From the NCBI GenBank assembly GCA_937894675.1, contig CALCQO010000018.1, positions 1 to 64,000 of the forward strand: 64,000 bases of DNA, read 5' to 3'. Shown here in pieces: positions 1 to 8,142 of this stretch. The stretch comes from an uncultured Clostridia bacterium (lineage in GTDB: Bacteria; Bacillota; Clostridia; Christensenellales; Aristaeellaceae). The notes beneath the pieces were generated by a model. The model had not been told where the DNA came from. It saw only the letters and a program-made list of their open reading frames with translations, and ran no database searches. Within the stretch, counting starts at the first letter, position 1; every line of letters begins with the position of its first letter. Position numbers and translations under genes: made by a program.

Positions 1-20
1 CAGGAAACGGTCTTTACTAA

Positions 21-314
21 CTCACTGGTTGGTACAAAGACTGGGGGCAGACCATACAGGGCAATCAAAGCAATATAACTTATGATGATGCGAAGTGGCA
101 GGTGCGCGCCACGGTAAGCGTCCGCGGAAGCGGCATGACAACAAACCTCGTTTACCTCAAGGACGGCACCCCCTATGACAGCGCCGCCTTCGTCAACACC
201 TATCACTTGCCCCAGACGGGGGACAGCACCCCTGCCGCCATCGCGGTGCTCCTGGGGTTCTGCGTCCTGGCGTTCCTCGCGCAATACAAGTTAAAGCCCA
301 AGGAAACTCGGTAA
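21..314 (+). CDS. C-terminal remnant of an LPxTG pilin-like surface protein
   Basis: The open frame runs from just after an in-frame TAA at 18-20 to the stop at 312-314; the first usable start is GTG at 102 (70 residues). The text before the anchor (ITYDDAKWQV, then FVNTYH) resembles the end of a Spy0128/FctA isopeptide pilin domain, and the same layout closes the large surface protein at 42068-48076. It is followed by LPQTGDST, a hydrophobic stretch and a KLKPKETR charged tail, the sortase sorting signal that links proteins to peptidoglycan. The stop at 18-20 means the visible piece cannot be the tail of an intact gene in this frame, so it is a frameshifted or truncated remnant, or a sequencing error lies near the window edge. 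No sortase gene is present in the window. Confidence 0.6.
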   Translation, partial: LTGWYKDWGQTIQGNQSNITYDDAKWQVRATVSVRGSGMTTNLVYLKDGTPYDSAAFVNTYHLPQTGDSTPAAIAVLLGFCVLAFLAQYKLKPKETR

Positions 315-341
315 AATCCGGATAGACCAATCCAAACAGCA

Positions 342-375
342 GCGCCCCGCCTGCAAGCGGGGCGCAGTTGTTTTT
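342..375. terminator. Bidirectional terminator hairpin
   Basis: Perfect 9-bp stem GCGCCCCGC / GCGGGGCGC with loop CTGCAA, followed by AGTTGTTTTT on the plus strand. It lies between the surface-protein remnant and the convergent YdeI-like gene. Confidence 0.75.
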
Positions 376-396
376 GGCGGGACGCGCAGGGCAATG

Positions 397-915
397 CTAC
401 TTGAGCAGTTTTCCGCCCCTTGATACTTCCGGCAATGTGCAGCTGGCGGCGTTGAAGCAGCAGGGGCGGTTCATGCCGCTTTGCAGTTTGGAGATGCCAA
501 CCGTTACCCGCTTGTCCCGGGTTACCGGGCTCATGGCGGCGCGGATCCACCGCAGCCACTCCCACCTGGCTTTTACGGTAATGCTTTCCCAGCGGTCTAT
601 TAGCCCCGCCTCCTCCAGCGCCTGCCGCCACTGGGCAGGCACAGGGGGCTCGGGCCATTTGTCGGTGGGGGTCAGTTGCAGGCGCAGGCTGTTCCCCTCC
701 TGGATGCCCGCGGCGGCGAAGGCTTCCGGGGGCAGGGGGATGAAATGGCCGCCCAGACCGTCCGGCTCCAGCGGCAGGGCGAATGTCCCGCCCCCGATGG
801 CGCCCTCAGCCATGGCCATGCCCCGGGTGGGCAGCAGAGCGCTGGCCTCCTTGGGCAGGCGCAGCAGGGGAACGTCTTGGATGATTTCCAGGGTGGCGGT
901 AAAGGTGATGGCCAT
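397..915 (-). CDS. YdeI/OmpD-associated family protein (DUF1905)
   Basis: A 172-residue protein. Residues about 3-85 fit a DUF1905 domain (beta-rich, with GTFALPLEPDGLGGHFIPLP), and the C-terminal part fits the short YdeI/OmdA helical region (dipeptide pairs such as VPAQWRQALEEA, then WIRAAM and TRDKRVTV, ending on KLQSGMNRPCCFN). The family is linked in the literature to bacteriocin and antimicrobial-peptide tolerance, but its biochemistry is unclear. Start ATG at 915 has an AAAGGACC ribosome binding site. It stands alone, convergent with the fragment on its right end and divergent from glmM. Family assignment is good; function is not known. Confidence 0.75.
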   Translation of the reverse strand: MAITFTATLEIIQDVPLLRLPKEASALLPTRGMAMAEGAIGGGTFALPLEPDGLGGHFIPLPPEAFAAAGIQEGNSLRLQLTPTDKWPEPPVPAQWRQALEEAGLIDRWESITVKARWEWLRWIRAAMSPVTRDKRVTVGISKLQSGMNRPCCFNAASCTLPEVSRGGKLLK

Positions 916-1051
916 AAGGTCCTTTCTTGCCTATCAGGCGAAGGGTGATGCCACAGTATACCCGCGATAGGCGGTGTCCGCCGGATGCTTGACAGCAAAA
1001 AACCAATGGTTTACCATGAACGCAGCAGAACAACCTGCAAAAGGAGGTTCC

Positions 1052-2404
1052 ATGGGAAAATATTTTGGCACAGATGGTTTCCGCGGGGAAGCCAATATGG
1101 ATTTAACCGTCGACCATGCCTTTAAAATCGGCCGTTTTCTAGGCTGGCACTTCGGCCAGTTCCGCCCCTGCCGGGTGGTAATTGGCAAGGATACCCGCCG
1201 CTCCTCCTACATGCTGGAGGATGCCCTGTCCGCCGGGCTGACGGCCTCGGGGGCGGATGTCTACCTGCTGCATGTCACCACCACCCCCAGTGTGTCCTAC
1301 ATCGCCCGTACGGGCAATTTCGACTGCGGCATCATGATTTCCGCCAGCCATAACCCCTACTACGACAACGGCATCAAGCTGATCAACATGAACGGGGAAA
1401 AGATGGAGGACGAGGTCATCGACCTGGTGGAGCAGTACCTGGACGGCCACATCGAAGAGGTACCCTACGCCAAGCGCGAGCGCATCGGCCGCACGGTGGA
1501 CTATGACGGAGGCCGCAACCGCTACATCGGCTACCTGATTGCCCTGGCCCAGCATTCCTACCGGGGCATGAAGGTGGGGCTGGACTGCGCCAACGGCAGC
1601 ACCTGGATGATCGCCAAGAATGTCTTTGAAACCCTGGGCGCCGAAACCTATGTGATTGCCAACCGCCCCAACGGGCTGAACATCAACGAGCGCTGCGGCT
1701 CCACCCACATCGAGCGTCTGCAGGAAATCGTGCGGGAAAACCACCTGGACGTGGGCTTTGCCTTTGACGGCGACGCCGACCGGTGCCTGGCGGTGGATGA
1801 AAAGGGCAATGTGGTGGATGGGGATTTGATTCTCTATATCTACGGCTCCTACATGAAGGAAAGGGAGAAGCTCACCAACAACACCATCGTGGCCACCGTC
1901 ATGTCCAACTTCGGCTTTTTTAAGGCTCTGGACAAGGCGGGCATCCAATACATCAAAGCCCCCGTGGGGGACAAAAATGTCCACGACGCCATGCGCAATG
2001 GCGGCTACATCCTGGGGGGCGAGCAGTCGGGCCACATCATCTTCAGCAAGTACGCCTCCACGGGCGACGGCGTGCTTACCGCCATCAAGGTGATGCAGGT
2101 GATGCTGGACAAGAAGATGCCCCTGTCCAAACTGGCCGAGCCTGTGGCCATCTACCCCCAGGTGCTCAAGAACGCCCGGGTCACCGACCGGGACCTGGCG
2201 CTGGAGGACGAAGACGTGCGCTCCGCCATGCAGGCGGTGGAGGAGGAACTGGGCGATACAGGCCGCCTATTGGTGCGCAAGAGCGGTACCGAGCCATTGC
2301 TGCGCATTATGGTGGAAGCGCCTACCCATGACGCCTGCGAGGAACAAGTCAACCGCGTCATCGAGGCGCTGAAAGCCAAGGAACTGCTGCTGGGGGTGAA
2401 ATAA
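1052..2404 (+). CDS. glmM: Phosphoglucosamine mutase
   Basis: Interconverts glucosamine-6-phosphate and glucosamine-1-phosphate, the step before UDP-GlcNAc for peptidoglycan. The 450-residue length is normal. Visible motifs: KYFGTDGFRG at the N-terminus, the phosphoserine loop ISASHNP (active serine about residue 99), the metal loop DGDADR, the sugar loop GEQSGH, and the phosphate loop RKSGTEPLLRIM at the C-terminus. The start at 1052 is chosen because AAAGGAGG lies seven bases upstream; an open frame extends back to 974 but has no such site. The downstream gene begins immediately after the stop codon, so the two are translationally coupled. Confidence 0.95.
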   Translation: MGKYFGTDGFRGEANMDLTVDHAFKIGRFLGWHFGQFRPCRVVIGKDTRRSSYMLEDALSAGLTASGADVYLLHVTTTPSVSYIARTGNFDCGIMISASHNPYYDNGIKLINMNGEKMEDEVIDLVEQYLDGHIEEVPYAKRERIGRTVDYDGGRNRYIGYLIALAQHSYRGMKVGLDCANGSTWMIAKNVFETLGAETYVIANRPNGLNINERCGSTHIERLQEIVRENHLDVGFAFDGDADRCLAVDEKGNVVDGDLILYIYGSYMKEREKLTNNTIVATVMSNFGFFKALDKAGIQYIKAPVGDKNVHDAMRNGGYILGGEQSGHIIFSKYASTGDGVLTAIKVMQVMLDKKMPLSKLAEPVAIYPQVLKNARVTDRDLALEDEDVRSAMQAVEEELGDTGRLLVRKSGTEPLLRIMVEAPTHDACEEQVNRVIEALKAKELLLGVK

Positions 2405-3070
2405 ATGCTGCGTATAGACGATTTGCTGGATTTGGAACACACCATCGCCGCGGAACTGTTTGAAGGCAAAACCCATCCCTGGGAAGTGCTGGACGACATC
2501 AGCGATTTTCTGTTGAAGCTGGGGGAAACCCTCAGCGAGGAGGACTTTGTCCATCCCATGCCTGATATCTGGATCGCCCGGGACGCCCGGGTAGCTCCCT
2601 CCGCCTTCATCCAGGGGCCCTGCGTCATCGACCGGGGGGCGGAAATCCGCCACTGCGCCTATATCCGGGGCAGCGTGCTGGTGGGAAAGAACTGCGTGGT
2701 GGGCAATTCCACCGAGGTGAAGAACGCCATCCTGTTTGACATGGTGCAGGTGCCCCACTACAACTATGTGGGGGATTCCATCTTGGGCTACAAAGCCCAC
2801 ATGGGCGCGGGCGCCGTTACCTCCAACGTCAAGAGCGACCGCAGCCTGGTAACGGTGAAAACCCCGGAGGAAACCATCCACACCGGGCGCAAGAAGTTCG
2901 GCGCCATCCTGGGCGACCATGCCGAAATCGGCTGCAACAGCGTGCTCAACCCAGGCTGCGTCATCGGCCGCTGCTCCAATGTGTATCCCCTGTCCTCCGT
3001 GCGGGGAGTGGTGGGCGGCAACTGCATCTTTAAAGCCACGGGCAATGTGGTGGATAAGCAGCCCAAGTAA
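2405..3070 (+). CDS. Left-handed beta-helix (hexapeptide) protein, GlmU C-domain-like
   Basis: A 221-residue protein whose start directly follows the glmM stop. Residues 1-55 are helical and acidic; residues about 57-215 carry hexapeptide repeats (IARDARVAPSAFI, VIDRGAEIRHCAYI, VLVGKNCVVGNST, HMGAGAVTSNVK) typical of left-handed beta-helix acyltransferases or nucleotidyltransferases. The stretch YNYVGDSILGYKAHMGAGAVTSN resembles the acetyltransferase half of GlmU and related sugar-phosphate transferases. There is no N-terminal uridylyltransferase domain. Coupling to glmM suggests a role in UDP-GlcNAc supply, either as a partner or acetyltransferase, but the reaction is inferred from context only. 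Confidence 0.8.
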   Translation: MLRIDDLLDLEHTIAAELFEGKTHPWEVLDDISDFLLKLGETLSEEDFVHPMPDIWIARDARVAPSAFIQGPCVIDRGAEIRHCAYIRGSVLVGKNCVVGNSTEVKNAILFDMVQVPHYNYVGDSILGYKAHMGAGAVTSNVKSDRSLVTVKTPEETIHTGRKKFGAILGDHAEIGCNSVLNPGCVIGRCSNVYPLSSVRGVVGGNCIFKATGNVVDKQPK

Positions 3071-3171
3071 AGGGAATATTACATCGTGGTTGGCCGCAGG
3101 GAAAGCCGGCCATAACAAGGCTTCAGCCTGTGATAACAGGGAAAAATTAGTAGGATATTGGTACCATCGGG

Positions 3172-3206
3172 GCGCTCTGGCGGTGAGCCGGGCGCTCCTT
3201 TTTTGT
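3172..3206 (+). terminator. Terminator after the glmM operon
   Basis: An imperfect GC-rich stem (GCGCTCTGGC against GCCGGGCGC, with one bulge and a G-U pair), loop GGTGA, followed by TCCTTTTTTG. Confidence 0.55.
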
Positions 3207-3227
3207 GTTCCCCCACTTTCCCAAGAT

Positions 3228-3256
3228 TTGACAAAAACCCGTACAAGGATTTTACA
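3228..3256 (+). promoter_or_regulatory. Candidate alkaline phosphatase promoter / Pho box
   Basis: TTGACA at 3228 is followed by CGTACA at 3240 and TTTACA at 3251. The steps of 12 and 11 bp resemble PhoP-type direct repeats in Firmicutes (TT-A-ACA with about 11-bp period). TTGACA could also be a -35 element, but the matching -10 is weak. Assignment as a phosphate-starvation box is inferred from the repeats and from the gene downstream. Confidence 0.35.
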
Positions 3257-3304
3257 TCGGGCTGATATCCTTTTGCTGGATGAAATGAAAGGAAGGAATC
3301 ACAC

Positions 3305-4789
3305 ATGAAAAAACTCACCGCTCTTCTGCTGGCGCTTGTGCTGGGGCTGTCCCTGGTGTCCATCGCCGTTGCTGAACAGGCCCCCCAGGCTGCCAAGTAT
3401 GTCTTTTTCTTCATTGGCGACGGCATGGGCGGCCCTCAGGTAACCGCTACCCAGTACTTCCTGGGCGTGAAGAACAACCCCGACGCCCAGTTCCCCACCC
3501 CCGAAAGCCTGTCCTTCACCACATTCCAGAAGACCGGCATCATGACCACCTATGACGCTACCAGCTTCAACCCCGACTCCGCCTCCACCGCGTCTTCCAT
3601 GGCGACAGGTGAAAAGACCCTGTCGGGCGTTATCAACTACGATGTCAACAAGGAAAACAGCTTCAAACTGGTCACCGAGTATGCCAAGGAAGCGGGCATG
3701 AAGGTGGGCGTATTGTCCACCGTGTCCATCGACCATGCCACCCCCGCGGCCTTCTATGCCAAGGTGCCAAGCCGCAACAGCTATTATGACATCTCGGTGC
3801 AGGGCATGTCCGGCACCACGCTGGATCTGCTGGGCGGCGGCGGCTTCAAGCGCCCCACCGGCGACAACAAGGACCAGAAGGACATTTTTGAAATCGCCAA
3901 GGAGAACAAGTTCACCCTGGTCAACACCCTGGAAGGCATCCGCGGCTTGAAGCCTGAGGATGGCGAGCGCGTGCTGATGATCGCCCCGGACACCGTGGGC
4001 AGCGACGCCATGCAGTACGAAATCGACCGGGTACGCCTGGCTGCCGAAGGCACCGACTCCGCCTCCATCGCCGAGTTCACCCAGTCCGCCATCAACTATC
4101 TGAACAACGAAAACGGCTTCTTCCTGATGGTGGAAGGCGGCAAGATTGACTGGTGCGGCCACGCCAACGACGCCATGACCAGCATTTACGACACCATCGC
4201 CCTGTCTGACGCGGTGCAGGTGGCCGTGGATTTTGCCAAGGAGCATCCCGAAGAGACCCTCATCGTAGTCACCGGCGACCATGAGACCGGCGGCCTCACC
4301 CTGGGTTTTGCCACCACCGGCTACGACACCCATTACGATTACCTGCAAAAGCAGAACGTCTCCTATGAGGATTTCGACAAGATTGTCGGCCAGATGCGCG
4401 AAGGCAATGTAGGCTTTGAGGACGCCCTCAAGCAGATTGAAGCTTCCTTCGGCCTGACCACCACTGCCGATCAGGGCCTCACCCTGACCGCCAAAGAGCT
4501 GGAATCCCTGAAAGCCGCCTATGAAAAGAGCATGCTGGGCAACGCGTTCAAGGTGATGGGCGATACCGAAGCCTTCCTGTACGGCGGCTACGAGCCCCTG
4601 ACCGTAACCTGCAACCACATCCTCAACAACAAAGCGGGCCTGGCATACACCTCCTACGCCCATACCGGCCTGCAGCTGCCCGTATACGCCCATGGCCCCG
4701 CCGCTGACCTGTTTGTAGGCTCCTACGACAACACCGACATCTTCTTCAAACTGATGGCTGCCATGAACCTGACCCCCGACCAGAAATAA
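3305..4789 (+). CDS. phoA: Secreted alkaline phosphatase
   Basis: Extracytoplasmic phosphomonoesterase that releases phosphate from organic esters. The 494-residue protein starts with a signal peptide (KK, then LLLALVLGLSLVSIAVA, likely cut after AVA). Metal and active-site motifs: FFIGDGMG (Asp39), the nucleophile loop PDSASTASSMATG (Ser92), the DHATP loop, EGGKIDWCGHAND, and VVTGDHETGGL. The last His is in SYAHTG. These match the alkaline phosphatase family in order and length. Start ATG at 3305 has GAAAGGAAGG upstream. It is a single-gene unit with a strong hairpin after it. Pho-type repeats upstream fit phosphate regulation, though this is unproven. Confidence 0.93.
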   Translation: MKKLTALLLALVLGLSLVSIAVAEQAPQAAKYVFFFIGDGMGGPQVTATQYFLGVKNNPDAQFPTPESLSFTTFQKTGIMTTYDATSFNPDSASTASSMATGEKTLSGVINYDVNKENSFKLVTEYAKEAGMKVGVLSTVSIDHATPAAFYAKVPSRNSYYDISVQGMSGTTLDLLGGGGFKRPTGDNKDQKDIFEIAKENKFTLVNTLEGIRGLKPEDGERVLMIAPDTVGSDAMQYEIDRVRLAAEGTDSASIAEFTQSAINYLNNENGFFLMVEGGKIDWCGHANDAMTSIYDTIALSDAVQVAVDFAKEHPEETLIVVTGDHETGGLTLGFATTGYDTHYDYLQKQNVSYEDFDKIVGQMREGNVGFEDALKQIEASFGLTTTADQGLTLTAKELESLKAAYEKSMLGNAFKVMGDTEAFLYGGYEPLTVTCNHILNNKAGLAYTSYAHTGLQLPVYAHGPAADLFVGSYDNTDIFFKLMAAMNLTPDQK

Positions 4790-4798
4790 CGACCCCCC

Positions 4799-4831
4799 GC
4801 GGCCTCTGTCTCCCCCCTTGACAGAGGCCGC
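4799..4831 (+). terminator. Strong hairpin after phoA
   Basis: Perfect 12-bp stem GCGGCCTCTGTC / GACAGAGGCCGC with a 9-base loop. The T-tract is poor, so termination may be incomplete or Rho-assisted. Confidence 0.6.
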
Positions 4832-4907
4832 GTTCCCCGCGCGGGGCGCGGTGGGCTGGGAGCCGCGCAAAGCGGCTTCCGGCTATTTTCTATGAGGAGC
4901 GTGCGCT

Positions 4908-6017
4908 GTGTCCCTTCGAAAAAACAACTGGATGTATGTATTGGTGGTAGCCTGCGTTACCGGGCTGTTGCTGCTGCTGCCTTCCCACCAAAGGGAAGCG
5001 GGGCGCGACGCGGTGCCCCGGGCGCGGGTAAGGATTCTATCGGTGGACAATTCCATGCTCGACCCCCTGGGGCTGGTGTTCACCGGCGTGCAGGCCTGCC
5101 GGGTAGAAATCATGGACGGCGCCCATAAGGGGCGGACGGCGGATGCCCAGAACTACTTAAACGGCGCCCTGGACAAGGACAAGCTGTACGAGGAAGGGGA
5201 TGTGGTCATCGCCATGATTCACGACAACAGCAAGGGCGTCAGCGCCTCCCTGGTGGATCACGACCGCCGGGGGGTGATGGGGCTGCTGGTGGGGCTGCTG
5301 GCCCTGTTCATCATCTTCTTTGGCGGCGCGTCGGGGGTGGGGGCGCTGGTGTCCCTGGCCATGACCTGCGTGCTGATCTGGAAAGCCTATATCCCCCTGA
5401 TGCTGCGGGGGTACTCCCCGGTGTGGACGGCGCTGGGGCTGGTATGTGTGATGACGGTGGTAATCACCATTTTGGTGGCGGGGCCCAACAAACGGGGGGT
5501 GACCGCCATGCTGGGCGCCTTTGGGGGCACCATCGTCACTGTGACATTGGCGGTGCTCTTTACCCGGTTATTCAACGTGGATGGGGGCGGCTTGCCGTAC
5601 ATCGTGCCCCTGTTGTCCCAGTCGGGCATGCGCTTTGACATGAACCAGCTGTTTTTATCCACCATGTTTGTGGGCAACGCCGGGGCGGTGATCGACCTGG
5701 CCATGGATATTTCCGCCGGCTGCACCGAGGTCATCCGCCACGCGCCTGACATCACCTCCCGGGAACTGATGAAGTCGGGCTTCAACATCGGCCGCATGGA
5801 CACGGGCACCATGACCACCACCCTGGTGATGGCCTACGCCGGCAGCTTTTTAAGCATGCTGCTGTACTTCAGCGCCCAGGGCACCCCGCTGATTGACATC
5901 CTCAACTACCGTTTTGTGGCTTCGGAAATCATGGTGACCTTGGTGGGCTGCTTCGGTCTGGTTTCCGCCGCGCCCCTTACCAGCGTCATCGCATCCCGGG
6001 TGATGGTGAGCAAGTAA
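4908..6017 (+). CDS. YibE/F family membrane protein
   Basis: A 369-residue protein. One N-terminal membrane segment (about 8-26), a soluble beta-rich domain (about 40-120, containing VRILSVDNS, VEIMDGAHKGRTADAQNYLNG and GDVVIAMI), then seven or so membrane helices from residue 123 to the end. This is the YibE/F layout: an OB-like extracytoplasmic domain followed by a transporter-like membrane domain. Conserved signatures seen are FIIFFGGASGVGAL, AGPNKRG, FVGNAGAVIDLAMDISAG and NIGRMDTGTMTTTLVMAYAG. The start is GTG at 4908 with GAGGAGCG upstream. The substrate is unknown. It is probably its own transcription unit. Confidence 0.85.
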   Translation: MSLRKNNWMYVLVVACVTGLLLLLPSHQREAGRDAVPRARVRILSVDNSMLDPLGLVFTGVQACRVEIMDGAHKGRTADAQNYLNGALDKDKLYEEGDVVIAMIHDNSKGVSASLVDHDRRGVMGLLVGLLALFIIFFGGASGVGALVSLAMTCVLIWKAYIPLMLRGYSPVWTALGLVCVMTVVITILVAGPNKRGVTAMLGAFGGTIVTVTLAVLFTRLFNVDGGGLPYIVPLLSQSGMRFDMNQLFLSTMFVGNAGAVIDLAMDISAGCTEVIRHAPDITSRELMKSGFNIGRMDTGTMTTTLVMAYAGSFLSMLLYFSAQGTPLIDILNYRFVASEIMVTLVGCFGLVSAAPLTSVIASRVMVSK

Positions 6018-6147
6018 GGAACACTGATTTGTTCCTGGCGTTTTATCAATCAGGGCGTGGAAACCGCGGAGAAAGGCATTAGACGCCTTGAAAATGGGGG
6101 CTTGCAGGCGTCCCTCTTGATTGTTACGATTTATTCACAAATTTTCG

Positions 6148-6198
6148 TTGCGTTTTTGATCCCGCCGTGGTATCCTCTCAAAATGAGAATCGTTCTCA
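6148..6198 (+). promoter_or_regulatory. Zinc-operon promoter with Zur/Fur-type operator
   Basis: TTGCGT (6148-6153), 17-bp spacer, TATCCT (6171-6176) form a vegetative promoter. Right at the predicted transcription start lies a perfect palindrome TGAGAA-TCG-TTCTCA (6184-6198) flanked by AAA and GTTT, a classic Zur/Fur box. A repressor bound there would block initiation. The first gene is itself a Fur-family regulator, so autoregulation by zinc is expected. Confidence 0.8.
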
Positions 6199-6218
6199 GT
6201 TTGAAAGGAGGGGTGGCC

Positions 6219-6635
6219 ATGGCAGGATACCAGACGCAGCAGCGCAAGGCGCTGCTGGACTACCTGTACCGCCACCCCGGCAGCGCCATGACCGCCCAGG
6301 CTTTGGCCCACGCCCTGCGGGCGGATCCCCGCACCCAGCCCAAGCCGGGGGAAAGCACGGTGTACCGCCAGCTGCAGCGGCTGAGCCGGGAAGGGGTCAT
6401 CAAGCGCTACCTGCTGGAGGGCAGCCGCTGCTATGTGTACGAAATGCCCGGGGGCACAGGCCCCTGCGGCGGGCATCTGCATATGCGCTGCACATCTTGC
6501 GACAAGCTGATTCACCTGGGGGAGGAACCCACCAGCCTGGTCGCCCGGGAGGCGGGGCGGGCGGGCTTTGCCCTGGATAAGGAACATACCATGCTGCTGG
6601 GCCGCTGCGCCGCCTGTCGGAAGGAGGAGCCATGA
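6219..6635 (+). CDS. zur: Fur-family zinc uptake regulator (Zur-like)
   Basis: A 138-residue repressor. Residues 1-75 form the winged-helix DNA-binding domain (MTAQALAHAL, STVYRQLQRLSREGVIKRY), and residues 76-138 the metal-binding and dimer domain with GGHLHMRC, a CTSC pair and a C-terminal CAAC pair. The two CxxC motifs would hold structural zinc; the HLH motif is part of the sensory site. Start ATG at 6219 has AAAGGAGG upstream. It opens a six-gene run that ends with znuACB-type genes, and the palindrome in its promoter fits autoregulation. Zinc rather than iron is inferred from the downstream His-rich zinc transporter. Confidence 0.88.
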   Translation: MAGYQTQQRKALLDYLYRHPGSAMTAQALAHALRADPRTQPKPGESTVYRQLQRLSREGVIKRYLLEGSRCYVYEMPGGTGPCGGHLHMRCTSCDKLIHLGEEPTSLVAREAGRAGFALDKEHTMLLGRCAACRKEEP

Positions 6636-6937
6636 AAAAGCGCCTCCTGGCCCTCATCATTTGCCTGTTGTTTGTCCTGCTGCTGGGGGCGGGTTTTGTT
6701 CATGCCGCCCAGCATTTGCGCCATGACCATGCCGACCATCTGGCCACCCATGGCGGCTGCGCGGTGTGCGCGGTGCTCCACAAAGTGTTTGATATTTTCG
6801 CCCGGGGGCTTTTCCTGCTGGCCGGGCTGCTTTCCCTGCTGCGCGCGCTGCGGGGCGCGGGGGCTATTCTGGCAGCTTTTGTCCGCTGCCTGTCCCGCCC
6901 GACCCCTGTCAGCCTGCGGGTGAAGATGACGAATTGA
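6632..6937 (+). CDS. Small His/Cys-rich membrane protein in the zinc operon
   Basis: A 101-residue protein whose ATG overlaps the stop of the Zur-like gene (ATGA). It has a hydrophobic N-terminal segment (about 5-24), then HLRHDHADHLATHGGCAVC, a cluster of five histidines and two cysteines that looks like a metal site, a second hydrophobic segment (about 54-86), and a basic tail. I do not recognise a named family. Position inside a Zur-type operon suggests a metal-binding accessory membrane protein, perhaps with the His/Cys stretch on the outer face. The coding call is supported by the tight overlap and codon use like its neighbours. Confidence 0.8.
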   Translation: MKKRLLALIICLLFVLLLGAGFVHAAQHLRHDHADHLATHGGCAVCAVLHKVFDIFARGLFLLAGLLSLLRALRGAGAILAAFVRCLSRPTPVSLRVKMTN

Positions 6938-6979
6938 CATTCTCCGTTTTCTGCTTCAAACGATAACGGAGGAATGATC

Positions 6980-8134
6980 ATGAAAAGAATATTTGCCGCC
7001 ATTTTGGCGCTTGCGCTTATGCTGTCCCTTAGCAGCGTGTACGCTGAGGAAAAGAAACTGAATATCGTCTGCACCACCTTCCCGTCCTACGACTGGATGC
7101 GCAACATCCTGGGGGACAACCTGGACAAGGTGGACTTGACCTTGCTGCAGGACAGCGGGGCGGATTTGCATAACTTCCAGCCCACCGCCCAGGACTTTGT
7201 CAAGGTGTCCTCGGCGGATATGCTGGTGTACATCGGCGGCCCCTCGGACACCTGGGTGGATGACGCCGTCAAGGAAGCCCGCAACAAGGACATGGTGGCC
7301 GTCAATCTGCTGAAAGCCCTGGGGGAGGACGCCGTGATGGACGTTACCGTGGAGGGCATGCAGGAAGGCGCCCACGCCCACGACCATGGGGACGAGCATG
7401 ACGAGGAACATGCCGACCATGATGACCACAATCACGAGGGTGAACCCCCCGAGGAGCACGCCGCCCACGCGGACGAGCATGACGATCATGACCACGAGGG
7501 CGAAACCCCTGAGGAGCACGCCGCCCACGCCGATGAGCATGACGACCATGATCACGATGACCACGACGATTACGACCATGCGGGTCATGCGCATAACCAC
7601 GAGGATGAGCACATCTGGCTGTCCCTGCGCAACGCCCAGAAGCTCAGCCGGGTGATGGCTATGGAGCTGGCGTTCCTGGATCCTGACAACGCTGCCCAAT
7701 ACCTGAACAACCAGAAAGCCTATGCCGAGAAATTGGCGGCGCTGGACGCCATGTATCAACAGGCGGTGGACGCCGCGCCCAACAAAACCCTGCTCTTTGG
7801 CGACCGCTTCCCCTTCCGCTACCTGGTGGAGGATTACGGCCTTGCCTACTACGCCGCCTTCTCCGGCTGCTCTGCGGAAACCGAAGCCAGCTTTGAGACC
7901 GTGGCCTTCCTGGCCAAGAAAACCGACGAACTGAAGCTGCCCGCCGTGCTCTCCCTGGACGGCTCCGACGGCAAGCTGGCCCAGGCGGTGCTGAACGCCT
8001 CGGCTGACGCAAACCGAAGCGTGCTGGTGCTGGACGCCATGCAGACGGTGAACGCCCAGATGGTGGAGGAAGGCACCACCTACCTTGGCATCATGGAAAA
8101 GAACCTGGACGTGCTGAAAGAAGCGCTGAAATAA
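6980..8134 (+). CDS. znuA: Zinc ABC transporter substrate-binding protein
   Basis: Extracytoplasmic zinc-binding protein (TroA/ZnuA family) feeding the ABC importer next door. Signal peptide at the N-terminus (RIFAAILALALMLSLSSVYA). The N-lobe starts LNIVCTTFPSYDWMRNILG and holds DLHNFQPTAQD (first His ligand). Residues about 134-214 are an extremely His/Asp/Glu-rich loop with two near-identical 20-residue repeats, then EHIWLSLRNAQ (second ligand region) and the C-lobe. ATG at 6974 is only one base from the GGAGG, so the next ATG at 6980 is the better start (384 residues). The His-rich loop is typical of zinc rather than manganese transporters. Confidence 0.93.
   Translation: MKRIFAAILALALMLSLSSVYAEEKKLNIVCTTFPSYDWMRNILGDNLDKVDLTLLQDSGADLHNFQPTAQDFVKVSSADMLVYIGGPSDTWVDDAVKEARNKDMVAVNLLKALGEDAVMDVTVEGMQEGAHAHDHGDEHDEEHADHDDHNHEGEPPEEHAAHADEHDDHDHEGETPEEHAAHADEHDDHDHDDHDDYDHAGHAHNHEDEHIWLSLRNAQKLSRVMAMELAFLDPDNAAQYLNNQKAYAEKLAALDAMYQQAVDAAPNKTLLFGDRFPFRYLVEDYGLAYYAAFSGCSAETEASFETVAFLAKKTDELKLPAVLSLDGSDGKLAQAVLNASADANRSVLVLDAMQTVNAQMVEEGTTYLGIMEKNLDVLKEALK
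7430..7610 (+). repeat. Tandem repeat coding the His-rich loop of ZnuA
   Basis: A 60-bp unit encoding EEHAAHADEHDD plus HDHEGE(T/P)P is present twice almost identically (about 7440-7560), followed by degenerate HDHDDHDD units. It is a coding tandem duplication, not a CRISPR. Confidence 0.8.
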
Positions 8135-8142
8135 TTTTTGTG

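Noticed and set aside
3299..4870. Long minus-strand open frame opposite alkaline phosphatase
   Set aside because: Low-complexity Gly/Val/His protein without family motifs; phoA on the plus strand has signal peptide and all active-site motifs.
7430..7610. Short direct repeats as a CRISPR array
   Set aside because: The repeats are in frame within znuA, encode a His-rich loop, are contiguous without unique spacers, and no cas gene is near.
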